This document shows, piece by piece, positions 9,690-22,021 of a stretch of DNA of 64,000 bases; the first letter of the stretch is position 1, and every line of letters starts with the position of its first letter. Below the pieces are notes generated by a model. That model was not told the DNA's origin. It saw only the letters and a program-made list of their open reading frames with translations, and searched no databases. This stretch comes from Acinetobacter sp. XS-4. GTDB lineage: Bacteria; Pseudomonadota; Gammaproteobacteria; Pseudomonadales; Moraxellaceae. The position numbers and the translations under genes are program-made. Location: NCBI RefSeq assembly GCF_023920705.1, contig NZ_CP094657.1:310001-374000 (forward strand), written 5' to 3'.

Positions 9690-11813
9690 ATGAATCACGT
9701 ATTCCGTCAGTTTTCTATGGGGGCTGTAGCCATTGCACTTATGCAGGTTGCCTCTGCACAGGTCAGCATGACCAATATTGTACCGACACAAATTGCAGGT
9801 CAGGGTACAGAAATTAGAGTTATGTTCAATGGTTTGCCACCACAGCCACAGGCATATCAGCTTGAAAATCCTTCACGTTTGATTTTGGATTTTAATAAAG
9901 CTAACCAGACTTTAACACAGTCAAAAGTAGCGGTTGCTACAAATGAAGCGAGCTCTGTTGATGTAAGTTCTGACGATCAGCGTTCACGTTTAACTGTCAA
10001 TTTAAAAGAGGCAGGTGCGTTTACAACACGTATTGAAGGCAATACTTTTATTTTAAAGATTAATTCAGCTCAAGCGGCTATTAAGCCTTTACCAACAGCT
10101 ACAGTGCAATCCCAAGGTGTTTCAAATATTGGTTTTCAGCGTGGAAGTCAAGGTGAAGGGTTAATTGTTATTGATTTACTCGGAAGCAATACCCCTGTTG
10201 ATGTTCAGCAACAAGGTAGCAAAGTCGTAGTGAGAACTCTGGGCTCTAAAATTCCTACACATTTGGCTAAACGTTTAAATGTGAACGATTTTGCGACCCC
10301 TGTTTCTACCATCGAGTCTTATAACGAAAAAGGTAATGGCGTTATTACGATCCAATCTAGTGGTAGCTATGAATATATGGCTTATCAGGCGGAAAATAAA
10401 CTCACCATTAGCTTAAAGCGTCCTCAGGACAAAAATGTAAATACTGCATCTAAGCTATCTTATTCTGGTAATAAGCTTTCTCTTGATTTTCAAGATATTG
10501 AAGTTCGTAGAGTTCTACAGTTACTTGCTGATTTTACGGGCATTAATATGGTAGCTGCCGATAGTGTGCAGGGTAATATTACTTTGCGCTTGAAAGATGT
10601 TCCGTGGGATCAGGCACTTGATATTATTTTAAAGACCAAAAATCTTGATAAACGCAGAAATGGCAATGTTATTTGGATTGCTCCAGTTGCAGAGCTGATT
10701 AAGGCCGAAGATGATGAATCAAAAGCTTTAGCACAAACGATTAAGTTAGCACCGATTCAAACTGATTATATTCATTTGAGTTATGCTAAAGCCATAGATT
10801 TACTTAAGTTAATCGAAGATTCTCGTGATGGTAAGGGGGCAGTTGCGAATCGTACTGCAAACTCGGATTCTCTTGCGTTGGAGAGCTTATTAAGTTCACG
10901 CGGTAGTGCTGTGGCTGATACCCGTACTAATACTTTAATTATTAATGATACAGCACAAAATATTGATAAAATTCGTAAAATGATTGATTTGCTTGATGTA
11001 CAAGTGAAGCAGGTCATGGTCGAAGCGCGTATTGTAAGAGCATCTACATCTTTCACCAAAGAACTAGGCGTTAAATGGGGAATATTGTCGCAAGGGATTA
11101 CCAATAATAATAACTTGCTGGTTGGTGGTAGTGAAACAACCTTATGGAATTTAAGAAAGCCAGAAAAAGACACTACTACGGGTGCCTATAAATATACGAT
11201 TGAACGTCCAGATAACTTAAATGTCGATTTAGGGGTAACCAATCCTGCGGGAAGTATTGCCTTTGGTTTAATTAGCATGTCTGATTTTATGCTTGATCTT
11301 GAACTTTCCGCATTACAAGCCGATGGCTATGGTGAAGTTATTTCTACTCCTAAAGTCATGACAGCAGATAAACAATCTGCAAAAGTCGCTACTGGTCAGC
11401 AAGTTCCTTATCTGATGACGACTACTTCTGGTGCTGGTTCCACAGCAACTACTTCATTTAAAGATGCACTCCTAAGCTTGGATGTTACCCCAAGTATTAC
11501 GCCTGATGGTAAAATTCAAATGAAATTAGATATTTCTAAGGATTCTGTAGCAGGCGAAGCCCCTAATGGTGAGTTAATTTTAAATAAAAATAATATTAAT
11601 ACGAATGTATTGGTTAATGATGGTGAAACGGTCATTTTAGGAGGGGTGTTTGAGCAGACGACAACTAACTCACAAACCAAGGTTCCTTTCTTTGGTGATA
11701 TTCCTGTACTTGGGCATTTATTCAGAAAAGATGTGAAATCTGATGATAAACAAGAGTTACTGATTTTCGTTACGCCACGAATTGTTAATGACACTTTGGT
11801 GAGAAATCATTAA
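9690..11813 (+). CDS. pilQ: Type IV pilus outer-membrane secretin PilQ
   Basis: The 707-residue secretin forms the outer-membrane pore through which the pilus, and probably incoming transforming DNA, passes. A signal peptide ends near SAQ at residue 24. An AMIN domain (about 30-125) is followed by a second beta domain, the secretin/TonB short N-terminal domain (LDFQDIEVRRVLQLLADF), an N1-type domain (KQVMVEARIV) and the C-terminal secretin core with VPYLM and TNVLVNDGETVILGGVFE. It closes the pil part of the operon, 11 bases before aroK. Confidence 0.96.
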   Translation: MNHVFRQFSMGAVAIALMQVASAQVSMTNIVPTQIAGQGTEIRVMFNGLPPQPQAYQLENPSRLILDFNKANQTLTQSKVAVATNEASSVDVSSDDQRSRLTVNLKEAGAFTTRIEGNTFILKINSAQAAIKPLPTATVQSQGVSNIGFQRGSQGEGLIVIDLLGSNTPVDVQQQGSKVVVRTLGSKIPTHLAKRLNVNDFATPVSTIESYNEKGNGVITIQSSGSYEYMAYQAENKLTISLKRPQDKNVNTASKLSYSGNKLSLDFQDIEVRRVLQLLADFTGINMVAADSVQGNITLRLKDVPWDQALDIILKTKNLDKRRNGNVIWIAPVAELIKAEDDESKALAQTIKLAPIQTDYIHLSYAKAIDLLKLIEDSRDGKGAVANRTANSDSLALESLLSSRGSAVADTRTNTLIINDTAQNIDKIRKMIDLLDVQVKQVMVEARIVRASTSFTKELGVKWGILSQGITNNNNLLVGGSETTLWNLRKPEKDTTTGAYKYTIERPDNLNVDLGVTNPAGSIAFGLISMSDFMLDLELSALQADGYGEVISTPKVMTADKQSAKVATGQQVPYLMTTTSGAGSTATTSFKDALLSLDVTPSITPDGKIQMKLDISKDSVAGEAPNGELILNKNNINTNVLVNDGETVILGGVFEQTTTNSQTKVPFFGDIPVLGHLFRKDVKSDDKQELLIFVTPRIVNDTLVRNH

Positions 11814-11824
11814 TATATTTTTTA

Positions 11825-12394
11825 ATGAAAGCAATTGAAATAGGTGGCGCCTTGCCAAGCAAAGCGTTTGAAACCCTGCCAAATATTTATTTGGTAGGGC
11901 CCATGGGGGCAGGAAAAACAACCGTTGGACGTCATTTAGCCGAAATATTAGGGCGTGAATTTTTAGATAGTGATCATGAAATTGAACGCAAAACAGGTGC
12001 TACTATTCCTTGGATTTTTGAAAAAGAAGGGGAATTTGGATTTCGTGCTCGTGAAACTATAGTGTTGAATGAGTTGACTTCTCGCAAGGCTTTGGTTTTG
12101 GCAACAGGTGGTGGCGCGGTTACTCAACCCCCCAATCGTGAGTTTCTAAAGCAGCGTGGTATTGTTGTTTATCTTTACACTCCAGTGGAACTACAATTAC
12201 AACGAACTTATCGCGATAAAAACCGACCTCTATTACAAGTTGAAAACCCTGAACAAAAATTGCGCGATTTATTAAAAATACGTGATCCTTTATATCGTGA
12301 AGTTGCTCATTACACGATTGAAACCAATCAGGGTGCTGCACGTGATCTTGCTCAAAAGATTTTGCAACTTATTTTGTCTAACACGCTAAAATAG
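11825..12394 (+). CDS. aroK: Shikimate kinase AroK
   Basis: A 189-residue kinase for shikimate to shikimate-3-phosphate in the chorismate pathway. Walker A is [15 protein letters not shown] near residue 25; the shikimate-binding DSDHEIE, the RARE motif and the GGGAV loop are intact, as is the lid RNRPLLQ-like stretch (DKNRPLLQ). There is no clear Shine-Dalgarno before ATG 11825, so expression may rely on readthrough from pilQ, 11 bases upstream. Confidence 0.95.
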   Translation: MKAIEIGGALPSKAFETLPNIYLVGPMGAGKTTVGRHLAEILGREFLDSDHEIERKTGATIPWIFEKEGEFGFRARETIVLNELTSRKALVLATGGGAVTQPPNREFLKQRGIVVYLYTPVELQLQRTYRDKNRPLLQVENPEQKLRDLLKIRDPLYREVAHYTIETNQGAARDLAQKILQLILSNTLK

Positions 12395-12422
12395 CCAAAC
12401 TTACTCGTGGTTTAATAAACTC

Positions 12423-13505
12423 ATGCAAACTTTACATGTTGAATTAGGCGAACGCCGTTACCCTATTTTTATTGGCAGTCAACTTGATCCTAAGCAGTTG
12501 CTTGAACCTTATATTCATGGTCAACAGGTCATGATTGTAAGTAACGAAACGGTCGCTCCTTTATATTTATCTCACTATCAAGAAGCATTAAAAAATTTGG
12601 GTAAAACGATAGCTACTTGTATTTTGCCCGATGGTGAAAAATATAAAGATATTCAACATTTAAATTTAATTTTTGATGCATTACTTGAAGCTGGTTTTAA
12701 CCGAGATTGTACGGTTCTAGCTTTAGGCGGCGGTGTTATTGGTGATATGGCTGGCTTTGCCTCAGCATGTTTCCAGCGTGGAGTGTATTTTATTCAGGTT
12801 CCTACCACACTTCTTTCACAGGTAGACTCAAGTGTAGGCGGTAAAACTGGAATTAATCATCCACTAGGTAAAAACATGCTTGGTGCATTTCAGCAGCCTC
12901 AAGTTGTTTTGGCTGATATGGCCCAACTCAATACTTTACCTGATCGAGAATTGTCTGCTGGATTATCAGAAATTATTAAATATGCCTTGTTAGGTGATGC
13001 TGATTTTCTGGTGTGGTTAGAGCAAAATATGGATGGATTGGTTGGACGAGATGCTCATCTTTTAGCAGAAGCTGTTTATCGTTCATGTGCCCATAAAGCC
13101 CGTATTGTTGCAAATGATGAAAAAGAGCAAGGCGAGAGAGCTTTACTCAACCTAGGTCATACATTTGGTCATGCGATTGAATCTTACCTTGGTTACGGTA
13201 CTTGGTTGCATGGCGAAGCAGTTGCTACCGGCATGGTAATGGCGGCCGATTTATCACAGCGTTTAGGCTGGATTTCAAGTGATGATGTAGAGCGTACAAA
13301 AAAAATTATTCAACGCGCTAATTTGCCGATATCATGTCCAAAAATTCCATTGGATGAATTCCTTGGATATATGGCACATGATAAAAAAGTCCTCAATGGT
13401 CAATTACGTTTAGTGTTGTTAAAGCAACTTGGACAAGCGGTAATTACTAAAGACTTTGATGTTGAACTCATGAAACAAGCTATTTTGGCAAATCAACACG
13501 GATAA
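12423..13505 (+). CDS. aroB: 3-dehydroquinate synthase AroB
   Basis: A 360-residue NAD- and metal-dependent enzyme that cyclises DAHP to 3-dehydroquinate, the second step of the shikimate pathway. Visible motifs are DGEKYKDIQ, the glycine-rich [22 protein letters not shown], the metal-site histidines in [10 protein letters not shown] and [11 protein letters not shown]. Length matches the family. It follows aroK by 28 bases, the conserved aroK-aroB pair. Confidence 0.97.
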   Translation: MQTLHVELGERRYPIFIGSQLDPKQLLEPYIHGQQVMIVSNETVAPLYLSHYQEALKNLGKTIATCILPDGEKYKDIQHLNLIFDALLEAGFNRDCTVLALGGGVIGDMAGFASACFQRGVYFIQVPTTLLSQVDSSVGGKTGINHPLGKNMLGAFQQPQVVLADMAQLNTLPDRELSAGLSEIIKYALLGDADFLVWLEQNMDGLVGRDAHLLAEAVYRSCAHKARIVANDEKEQGERALLNLGHTFGHAIESYLGYGTWLHGEAVATGMVMAADLSQRLGWISSDDVERTKKIIQRANLPISCPKIPLDEFLGYMAHDKKVLNGQLRLVLLKQLGQAVITKDFDVELMKQAILANQHG

Positions 13506-13521
13506 TAAATTAAGGTAACAC

Positions 13522-14403
13522 ATGACTGTATCACGTACACTTTGGCAGAATGTTCAACAATATATCTGGTTGGTGGGTGGTATCGTCTGCTTGTTTCTGG
13601 CTTTTCTTTTCTGGGTAATGACTGATAGTAAGAAGCTTGTAGAAGTAGAAAAAGCAGCCGATTCAGAAACACCAGTACAAATTCAGCCAGAAAAAGTGGC
13701 AACAACGGTTAACTTAGGGGCTTTAGCTGATGAAGTTAGGCCTCTTGATTTAACGACTCGTACGGTTGCTTCAGGTCAGCATGAGGCAGAGTTCCGCGGT
13801 ACAAAATTTATTAGCGAAAACAAGAAACAGTGGACGCTTGAGCTGTTCCGTGCATCTGATGAAGATATTGTTAAAAACTTTTTAAAGAATCGTTCAGACC
13901 GAAATAAATTTATTTACTTCCGGTTAAGTGGTGATAAGCAATCTGAACAATATGTTTTGACATATGGTGTATTTAAACGTTCTGAAGATGCAATTCAGCA
14001 ATTAACGCAACTGAACCTTGATTTGCCTGAATCAATTAAGCCACAACCACAACAATTTTCTACTTATGTACCCCTAGTTAATGATTTAGGTGCAGATGAA
14101 ATGAAAGGTGGGATTAGCCAAACTTATGAGGTGCGTTTACGCCCAGCTGCATTACCTAAAATTGATGAGTCTTTACTCATGGGCGCAGGTGCAAATAGTG
14201 CTGTAAGTGCACAACCTAAAGTAGCTACTCCAGCAACGAACTCTACGACTCGGACAACCATTATTCGCCGAGATGCTGAAGGAAATGTTGTGGATGTACA
14301 TCAATCGAATTCTGCTGCTGATACGGCTAAAAAGGCTCAACAAAATCGTGCAACTGAAGCTCCTCCTAAAAATGCAACAAATGAGGGCACAAGAGGGAAC
14401 TAA
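13522..14403 (+). CDS. SPOR-domain inner-membrane protein (DamX-like position)
   Basis: A 293-residue bitopic protein with one transmembrane helix (about 14-33) and a periplasmic region. Residues about 100-185 (KQWTLELFRASDEDIVKNFL to QPQQFSTYVPL) resemble a SPOR peptidoglycan-binding domain, which recognises denuded septal glycan. The C-terminal third is low-complexity Ala/Thr/Asn. Position after aroKB matches damX in E. coli and the SPOR gene of Pseudomonas, so a division role is inferred. AAGG lies before the ATG. Confidence 0.8.
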   Translation: MTVSRTLWQNVQQYIWLVGGIVCLFLAFLFWVMTDSKKLVEVEKAADSETPVQIQPEKVATTVNLGALADEVRPLDLTTRTVASGQHEAEFRGTKFISENKKQWTLELFRASDEDIVKNFLKNRSDRNKFIYFRLSGDKQSEQYVLTYGVFKRSEDAIQQLTQLNLDLPESIKPQPQQFSTYVPLVNDLGADEMKGGISQTYEVRLRPAALPKIDESLLMGAGANSAVSAQPKVATPATNSTTRTTIIRRDAEGNVVDVHQSNSAADTAKKAQQNRATEAPPKNATNEGTRGN

Positions 14404-14452
14404 CGATAAGAATAATCTGCACAAATATAGTGCAATAATAAGATGTATATAT

Positions 14453-14491
14453 AATAAATGACCAAGTGTGGTGCATATTTGGTCATTTATT
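14453..14491 (+). terminator. Inverted repeat after SPOR gene, possible terminator
   Basis: A perfect 12-bp dyad AATAAATGACCA / TGGTCATTTATT spans a 15-base loop, 50 bases after the stop codon. The following bases are not a T tract, so termination is uncertain. Confidence 0.4.
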
Positions 14492-14560
14492 AAAATGATA
14501 GCCTGAATAAAATCGATCTATTTGTAATAAATATAAATACTTAAGTTGTTAAAATTATAT

Positions 14561-14575
14561 TGGCATAGTTTTTGC
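14561..14575 (+). promoter_or_regulatory. Sigma-54-like promoter upstream of gltB
   Basis: TGGCATAGTTTTTGC has the invariant GG and GC elements with the exact 10-base separation of the -24/-12 consensus; only the less conserved C and G after TGGCA differ. Transcription would begin near 14587, giving a leader of about 270 bases. Confidence 0.5.
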
Positions 14576-14733
14576 TTTATTCTTGTGCTTATTAATGTAC
14601 TGCTAACTATTTTGGCGCTCTAAAGAGTGAAGTCTATGCAGAGTCGTGGGGTCGAGCTGCTTTAAAAGAGTGCGAAATAAGTCAAAACATTTTTCTAGCA
14701 AAAACCAGTGTACGTAAAAATGGAACAGCGTAT

Positions 14734-14762
14734 ATTGGCTTATCAGCCCAAAATTTTTTTTT
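14734..14762 (+). terminator. Terminator-like hairpin in gltB leader (possible attenuator)
   Basis: TTGGCT pairs with AGCCCAA (one bulged C) around a TATC loop, followed by AAA and nine T residues. It lies about 100 bases before the gltB ATG, downstream of the candidate promoter. Confidence 0.4.
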
Positions 14763-14858
14763 GCGAAACATTGAGCTAACTATCGTCCGTAGGCAATATC
14801 GCAGAAATAAGTTGTTTGTTTGACGCTCGAAAGAGCCTTATTGAAAGAAGGGTACGCT

Positions 14859-17800
14859 ATGCACATGCCATCGCCTAATACTGTAGCTCCCGCTCAAGGT
14901 TTATATCAACCTGATGAGTTTAAGGATAACTGTGGTTTTGGACTGATTGCCCATATGAAGGGTGAATCAAGTCATCATCTTGTAGAAACCGCGATTCACA
15001 GTTTAAGTTGCATGACGCACCGTGGTGGTATTGCCGCAGATGGCAAGACGGGAGATGGTTGCGGCTTATTATTGGCGATGCCAAAGCAATTTTTTCGTGA
15101 TGAAGCAAAAAAACTGAGTGATATTACACTTAGCGAAGTTTTTGCTGTCGGTACTGTATTCCTAAATGTTGATCCGGCATTGGCGCAGCACTCTAAAAAT
15201 ATTTTAACTAAAGAAATTGAGGCTGATGGCTTACGCGTACTAGGTTGGCGTGTTGTCCCTACAAATAACGATGCACTAGGTGAAATTGCACTTCAATCTT
15301 TACCAGCTTTTGAACAGGTCATTGTGAACTGTCCAATGGGTGTAACAGAAGTTGAGTTTAACCGTAAACTATTTTTGGCACGTCGCCGTGCAGAACAACA
15401 ATTACTAAATGATTCGTCGTTCTACGTGAACACGCTTTGTTCGACAGTAATCAGCTATAAAGGCTTGATGATGCCGGCAGCGATTGCTGAGTTCTATACA
15501 GATTTGGCAGATGAGCGTTTAAAATCTCATATTGTGGTATTCCACCAACGTTTCTCGACCAACACTTTACCGCGTTGGCCTTTGGCTCAGCCTTTCCGTT
15601 ATCTTGCGCATAATGGTGAAATTAACACTATTACAGCAAACCGTAACTGGGCATTGGCACGTACGCCTAAATTTGAAAATCCATTGTTGCCGGGCTTAAC
15701 TGATCTTAATCCAATCGTGAACCGTACAGGTTCAGACTCTTCAAGCTTAGATAACATGCTTGAAATCTTGGTCGGTGGCGGTATGGATTTATTCCGTGCA
15801 TTGCGTATGCTCGTGCCACCAGCTTGGCAGAACGTTGAAACTTTAGATGCAGACTTACGTGCATTCTATGAGTTTAACTCTAAGCACATGGAAGCTTGGG
15901 ATGGTCCTGCGGGCTTGGTTATTCAAGATGGTCGTCATGCGATTTGTATGCTTGACCGTAATGGTTTGCGCCCTGCACGTTGGGTCGTTACCAAAAATGA
16001 TTACATTACCTTAGCATCTGAAATTGGTGTTTGGGGTTATGAACCTGAAGATGTGGTTTCTAAAGGTCGTGTTGGACCGGGTCAAATTTTGGTAGTTGAT
16101 ACTTTAACCGGCAAAGTACTTGATACAAAAGATGTAAATACACACCTTAAAAACATGCGTCCATACCGTGAATGGTTACGTGATCATGCAATTCGCCTAA
16201 ATGCGAATCCAGAACTTGAAGAACAATTAGTTGATCAAGGTTTAACTGGTGATGCTTTAAAAGCAGCTCAAAAAATGTTTATGGTGACATTTGAAGAGCG
16301 TGATCAATTGTTGCGTCCTATTGCTGAAAGTGGTCAGGAAGCTGTAGGTTCTATGGGTGATGATACGCCAATGGCTGTATTGTCTCGTCAAGTACGCCAT
16401 GTGACTGATTATTTCCGTCAACAATTTGCGCAAGTAACGAACCCTCCAATTGATCCACTACGTGAATCGATTGTAATGTCGCTTGAAACCTGTTTAGGTC
16501 GTGAGCAGAATGTATTTGAGCAAGGTCCAGAGCACGCAGATCGAATCATTATTTCGAGCCCTGTTCTGTCTAACTCAAAAATGCAGCAAATCCGTAGTAT
16601 TGATCGTGCAGGCTATGAGTCTGTTGACATCAATTTGAACTATTCTGAAGAAGAAGGTTTGCAAGCTGCGATTACACGTATTTGTGAAGAAGCGGCGCAA
16701 GCGGTTCGTGATGGTAAAACTTTAATTGTTTTAACTGATAAAAATATTCGCCAAGGTTTCTTACCTGCAAATGCAGCGCTTGCAACAGGTGCGGTACACC
16801 ATTACCTCATTAAAACTGGTTTACGTACTGATGCAAACATCATGGTTGAAACCGGTTTTGCACGTGATCCGCACCAATTTGCGGTATTACTTGGTTTCGG
16901 TGCAACCGCTGTTTACCCATACCTTGCATATGACGTAATTAATGATTTGATTGCTAAAGGTGAGCTTTTAGGTGATCCAATCCATGCTCAAGCAAACTTC
17001 CGTAAAGGTATTGAGAAAGGCTTATTAAAAGTTCTTTCAAAAATGGGTATCTCTACAGTTGCTTCGTATCGTGGTGGTCAGCTTTTCGAAGCAGTGGGTT
17101 TATCATCAGAAGTTGTAGACCAGTGCTTCTTGGGTGTTCCAAGTCGTATTCAGGGTGCAACATTTGCTGATCTTGAAAAAGATCAGAAAAAATTAGCTGC
17201 TACAGCATGGTCAAATCGCAAACCAATTGACCAAGGCGGTTTGCTTAAATTCGTATTTGATAAAGAGTATCACGCGTTTAACCCAGATGTGATTAACTCA
17301 TTACACAAAGCAGTTCGCTCTGGTAAATACGAACACTTTAAAGAATATGCTGAGCTGGTGAATAACCGTCCAGTAGCGACTATTCGTGACTTATTCAAGT
17401 TAAAAACCACCAATTCGATTCCAGTGGAGCAAGTTGAATCAGTTGAAGATATCTTGCCTCGTTTTGACTCGGCAGGAATGTCTTTGGGTGCTCTTTCTCC
17501 AGAAGCACATGAAGCAATTGCAATTGCGATGAATACAATTGGTGGTCGTTCAAACTCTGGTGAAGGCGGTGAAGATCCTGTTCGTTACGGCACAATTCGT
17601 AACTCGAAAATCAAACAGATCGCATCTGGTCGTTTTGGTGTAACTCCTGCATACCTGACTTCTGCTGAAGTATTGCAAATTAAAGTTGCTCAAGGTGCAA
17701 AACCGGGTGAAGGCGGTCAGTTACCGGGCGGGAAAGTAAATGGTTTAATTGCACGTTTACGTTACTCAGTGCCGGGTGTAACACTGATTTCACCTCCACC

Positions 17801-19340
17801 GCACCATGATATTTACTCAATTGAAGATTTGTCTCAGTTAATTTTTGACTTGAAACAAGTTAACCCGCAAGCAATGGTTTCGGTAAAACTTGTATCTGAG
17901 CCGGGTGTAGGAACAATTGCAGCTGGTGTTGCTAAGGCATATGCAGACTTCATTACCATTTCTGGTTATGACGGCGGTACAGCGGCATCTCCACTTTCAT
18001 CAATTCACCATGCGGGTTCTCCATGGGAGTTGGGTCTTAGTGAGGCGCATCAAGCACTTCGCGTTAATGATTTACGTGGCAAAGTACGCGTACAAACTGA
18101 TGGTGGTTTAAAAACTGGTCTTGATGTAATCAAAGCAGCAATTTTAGGTGCTGAGAGCTTTGGTTTTGGTTCAACACCAATGATTGCGTTAGGTTGTAAA
18201 TATCTACGTATTTGCCACTTAAACAACTGTGCGACGGGTGTTGCAACTCAACAAGATCACTTGCGTCAAGAGCACTATATTGGCGAGCCAGAAATGCTCA
18301 TCAATTTCTTCCACTTTATTGCGGAAGAAACGCGTGAATGGTTGGCAGCGCTAGGTGTGTCTTCATTGAAAGACTTAATTGGTCGTGTTGATTTACTCGA
18401 AGTATTACCGGGTGAAACTGAAAAACATGCTCATCTTGATTTAAGTGCATTGTTAACTTCTCATCCATCTGCTGACGGTAAAGCGCAGTATTGTGAAGTG
18501 CAAGGAAATGCGCCATTTGATAAAGGTGTGTTAGCTGAGAAAATGGTTGCTGAAATGCTTCCTGCAATTGAATCAAGTGCAGGTGGCCAGTTCAACTTTA
18601 CTGTTGTGAACTGTGACCGCTCAATCGGTGCTCGTGTATCAGGTGAAATTGCTCGTCGCTATGGCAACTTAGGCATGGAAGTACATCCAGTTGTGATGAA
18701 CTTAACGGGTACTGCAGGTCAGTCACTTGGTGTATGGAATGCGGGTGGTTTACATATCCGTCTAGAAGGTGATGCTAACGACTATGTGGGTAAAGGTATG
18801 GCAGGTGGTCGTATCTCAATTTTCCCACCAAAAGGTTCACCTTTCCAAACTCAAAACACAGCAATTATTGGTAATACCTGTTTGTATGGCGCAACTGGCG
18901 GTAAGCTTTTTGCAGCGGGTACAGCGGGTGAGCGTTTTGCGGTTCGTAACTCTGGTGCATTTGCTGTAATTGAAGGTGCTGGCGATCATTGCTGTGAATA
19001 TATGACAGGTGGTGTTGTGACTGTACTTGGTAAAGTAGGCCATAACTTTGGCGCGGGCATGACAGGTGGTTTTGCTTATGTACTTGACCTTGACAATGAC
19101 TTCGTAGATTACTACAACCACGAATTGATTGATTTAAATCGTATTTCAACAGAATCTATGGAAGATCATAAAGAGTTCTTGTTGCGTATTATCGATGAGC
19201 ATATTAAAGAAACAGGTAGTGCCTGGGCTTATAAAATCCGCAATGAGTTCGATTTCTACAGCCGTAAATTCTGGCTTGTGAAACCGAAGGCTGCTAATTT
19301 ACAAACGCTTTTGAAAACTACACAAGCTGATCCACAATAA
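14859..19340 (+). CDS. gltB: Glutamate synthase (NADPH) large subunit GltB
   Basis: The 1493-residue alpha subunit of GOGAT makes two glutamates from glutamine and 2-oxoglutarate. A short propeptide precedes the nucleophile Cys in [10 protein letters not shown] (class II amidotransferase domain to about 430); a central domain, the FMN barrel with [11 protein letters not shown] and [11 protein letters not shown], the 3Fe-4S cluster cysteines in [13 protein letters not shown], and the C-terminal beta-helix [11 protein letters not shown] follow. ATG 14859 was chosen because AGAAGG sits just upstream; an in-frame TTG at 14820 lacks a site. gltD follows by 69 bases. Confidence 0.97.
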   Translation: MHMPSPNTVAPAQGLYQPDEFKDNCGFGLIAHMKGESSHHLVETAIHSLSCMTHRGGIAADGKTGDGCGLLLAMPKQFFRDEAKKLSDITLSEVFAVGTVFLNVDPALAQHSKNILTKEIEADGLRVLGWRVVPTNNDALGEIALQSLPAFEQVIVNCPMGVTEVEFNRKLFLARRRAEQQLLNDSSFYVNTLCSTVISYKGLMMPAAIAEFYTDLADERLKSHIVVFHQRFSTNTLPRWPLAQPFRYLAHNGEINTITANRNWALARTPKFENPLLPGLTDLNPIVNRTGSDSSSLDNMLEILVGGGMDLFRALRMLVPPAWQNVETLDADLRAFYEFNSKHMEAWDGPAGLVIQDGRHAICMLDRNGLRPARWVVTKNDYITLASEIGVWGYEPEDVVSKGRVGPGQILVVDTLTGKVLDTKDVNTHLKNMRPYREWLRDHAIRLNANPELEEQLVDQGLTGDALKAAQKMFMVTFEERDQLLRPIAESGQEAVGSMGDDTPMAVLSRQVRHVTDYFRQQFAQVTNPPIDPLRESIVMSLETCLGREQNVFEQGPEHADRIIISSPVLSNSKMQQIRSIDRAGYESVDINLNYSEEEGLQAAITRICEEAAQAVRDGKTLIVLTDKNIRQGFLPANAALATGAVHHYLIKTGLRTDANIMVETGFARDPHQFAVLLGFGATAVYPYLAYDVINDLIAKGELLGDPIHAQANFRKGIEKGLLKVLSKMGISTVASYRGGQLFEAVGLSSEVVDQCFLGVPSRIQGATFADLEKDQKKLAATAWSNRKPIDQGGLLKFVFDKEYHAFNPDVINSLHKAVRSGKYEHFKEYAELVNNRPVATIRDLFKLKTTNSIPVEQVESVEDILPRFDSAGMSLGALSPEAHEAIAIAMNTIGGRSNSGEGGEDPVRYGTIRNSKIKQIASGRFGVTPAYLTSAEVLQIKVAQGAKPGEGGQLPGGKVNGLIARLRYSVPGVTLISPPPHHDIYSIEDLSQLIFDLKQVNPQAMVSVKLVSEPGVGTIAAGVAKAYADFITISGYDGGTAASPLSSIHHAGSPWELGLSEAHQALRVNDLRGKVRVQTDGGLKTGLDVIKAAILGAESFGFGSTPMIALGCKYLRICHLNNCATGVATQQDHLRQEHYIGEPEMLINFFHFIAEETREWLAALGVSSLKDLIGRVDLLEVLPGETEKHAHLDLSALLTSHPSADGKAQYCEVQGNAPFDKGVLAEKMVAEMLPAIESSAGGQFNFTVVNCDRSIGARVSGEIARRYGNLGMEVHPVVMNLTGTAGQSLGVWNAGGLHIRLEGDANDYVGKGMAGGRISIFPPKGSPFQTQNTAIIGNTCLYGATGGKLFAAGTAGERFAVRNSGAFAVIEGAGDHCCEYMTGGVVTVLGKVGHNFGAGMTGGFAYVLDLDNDFVDYYNHELIDLNRISTESMEDHKEFLLRIIDEHIKETGSAWAYKIRNEFDFYSRKFWLVKPKAANLQTLLKTTQADPQ

Positions 19341-19382
19341 TTCCACGACTGCAACGACATAGGCAGGTGCGGATAACAGTGA

Positions 19383-20831
<1,449 letters not shown>

Positions 20832-20853
20832 AAAGTAATGTGTTAAAACACTC

Positions 20854-20882
20854 AAAAAAGCCTACTTCAAGTAGGCTTTTTT
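20854..20882 (+). terminator. Intrinsic terminator after gltD
   Basis: A 12-bp stem (AAAAAAGCCTAC/GTAGGCTTTTTT) with a TTCAA loop and T tract ends the gltBD transcript. Confidence 0.88.
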
Positions 20883-21003
20883 ATTGTCTACCATTAGTCA
20901 CTTTGATGTTTTTAGCAAATATAATAAGCTTTTTTGCCCTTTTTAGCTTTTTAAGCTCGCGACATACTCAAAACTTCCTTCTTCAATACAATAGGTGTTG
21001 AGT

Positions 21004-21891
21004 ATGAACATCGCAGATATGACGGCAGAAAAATCATATTTAAATCGTCGAAAAGCGTTGGGTATTACAGTGCGTCGTCTTGAATTTAATCCAAAGGCGA
21101 TCAAGCGGCACTATTTTGCAAATTCACCCCTCATGTCTCATTTTTTAACTGCACTCTCATCAACGTTTCCAGTGGGTGAGCAATTTTTTGTAAATAGCGT
21201 ACGTAATGTACGTGATAAAGTTTCAGACCCTCAATTACAAGCACAAATTGCAGCTTTTATTGGACAAGAGGCTATGCATTCCAAAGCACATGGCGAGTTT
21301 AATGAAGCTTGGCGACGTGATGATTATAATCTGGACAGTTTTCAAAACTGGTTAAATGAGCGTGATAAATATTTAAGAACGATTCCACCTAAACTTCAAT
21401 TGGCTCTTACCTGTGCTTTTGAACATTTTACAGCTCTACTTGGAGCATATGTTCTACAGCATCCAGAGCTATTGAAAACCTTAGATCAAGATGCGCTCAA
21501 ACTTTGGGTATGGCATGCGATTGAAGAAATTGAGCATCGTTCAGTCGCATTTGATGTCTATCAGCATGTATATGGAGATGACCGTATCCGTCATTTACTC
21601 ATGCGAAGTGTCACTACTGGATTTGCGAGTCTCGCTTTTTATGGGACAACTCGTTTATTTTGGCAAGATAAATGGAACAGCTTACCTAAAATTGGAGGTA
21701 ATTTATTTGGGTCATATTTACTGATAAAAATGCTTGTCCAATTAATGCCTGAATACTTCGCATATTACAAAAAAGACTTTCATCCGAGTCAAAAGGATTA
21801 CGACAAGATGGTCGATTACTGGAAAAGTTCTTTAGCCGAAGAATATCAAATGGCAAGTTTTCAACAAGAAAAAGATCAAAGATTAAGTTAA
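21004..21891 (+). CDS. Metal-dependent hydrolase, PF10118-type
   Basis: A 295-residue cytoplasmic protein of the predicted metal-dependent hydrolase family widespread in gammaproteobacteria. Ferritin-like helices carry the likely metal ligands GQEAMHSKAHGEFN, CAFEHFTALLGAY and WHAIEEIEHRSVAFD. Its substrate is unknown; some family members sit beside fatty-acid or lipid genes. ATG 21004 has AGG eight bases upstream and is preferred over in-frame GTG 20995. It is monocistronic, between two terminators. Confidence 0.85.
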   Translation: MNIADMTAEKSYLNRRKALGITVRRLEFNPKAIKRHYFANSPLMSHFLTALSSTFPVGEQFFVNSVRNVRDKVSDPQLQAQIAAFIGQEAMHSKAHGEFNEAWRRDDYNLDSFQNWLNERDKYLRTIPPKLQLALTCAFEHFTALLGAYVLQHPELLKTLDQDALKLWVWHAIEEIEHRSVAFDVYQHVYGDDRIRHLLMRSVTTGFASLAFYGTTRLFWQDKWNSLPKIGGNLFGSYLLIKMLVQLMPEYFAYYKKDFHPSQKDYDKMVDYWKSSLAEEYQMASFQQEKDQRLS

Positions 21892-21896
21892 TAGGT

Positions 21897-21921
21897 AACC
21901 GGATTTAAAAATCCGGTTTTT
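21897..21921 (+). terminator. Intrinsic terminator after the hydrolase gene
   Basis: An 8-bp stem AACCGGAT/ATCCGGTT is followed by T residues, directly after the stop codon. Confidence 0.75.
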
Positions 21922-22021
21922 AAAAATCAATAAAATAAAAGCAACACAATAATGCCAAATTCATCATACAATCGGGTAAAGAGGTTAAAAATATAAAGAA
22001 AAACTTGAGGATAATGTGACG

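Larger units (their letters stand above)
14404..14858 (+). other. 455-base gene-free region: leader of gltB
   Basis: In order it holds a 12-bp inverted repeat just after the SPOR gene, a sigma-54-like promoter (14561-14575), a possible nine-codon upstream ORF (14636-14665), a terminator-like hairpin with nine T residues (14734-14762), a GCTC-GAAA-GAGC tetraloop hairpin (14825-14836) and the gltB ribosome-binding site. No tRNA or recognised riboswitch was seen. Confidence 0.6.

Noticed and set aside
10781..11173. 130-codon open frame antisense to pilQ
   Set aside because: Lies inside the secretin gene on the opposite strand with no independent coding evidence.
14820..14858. TTG start extending GltB by 13 residues
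   Set aside because: No Shine-Dalgarno; ATG 14859 has AGAAGG upstream and gives the expected short propeptide before the catalytic Cys.
22016..22021. GTG start for the LemA protein
   Set aside because: Not excluded, but ATG 22022 gives the usual N-terminus MKTLKQFA; the difference is two residues.
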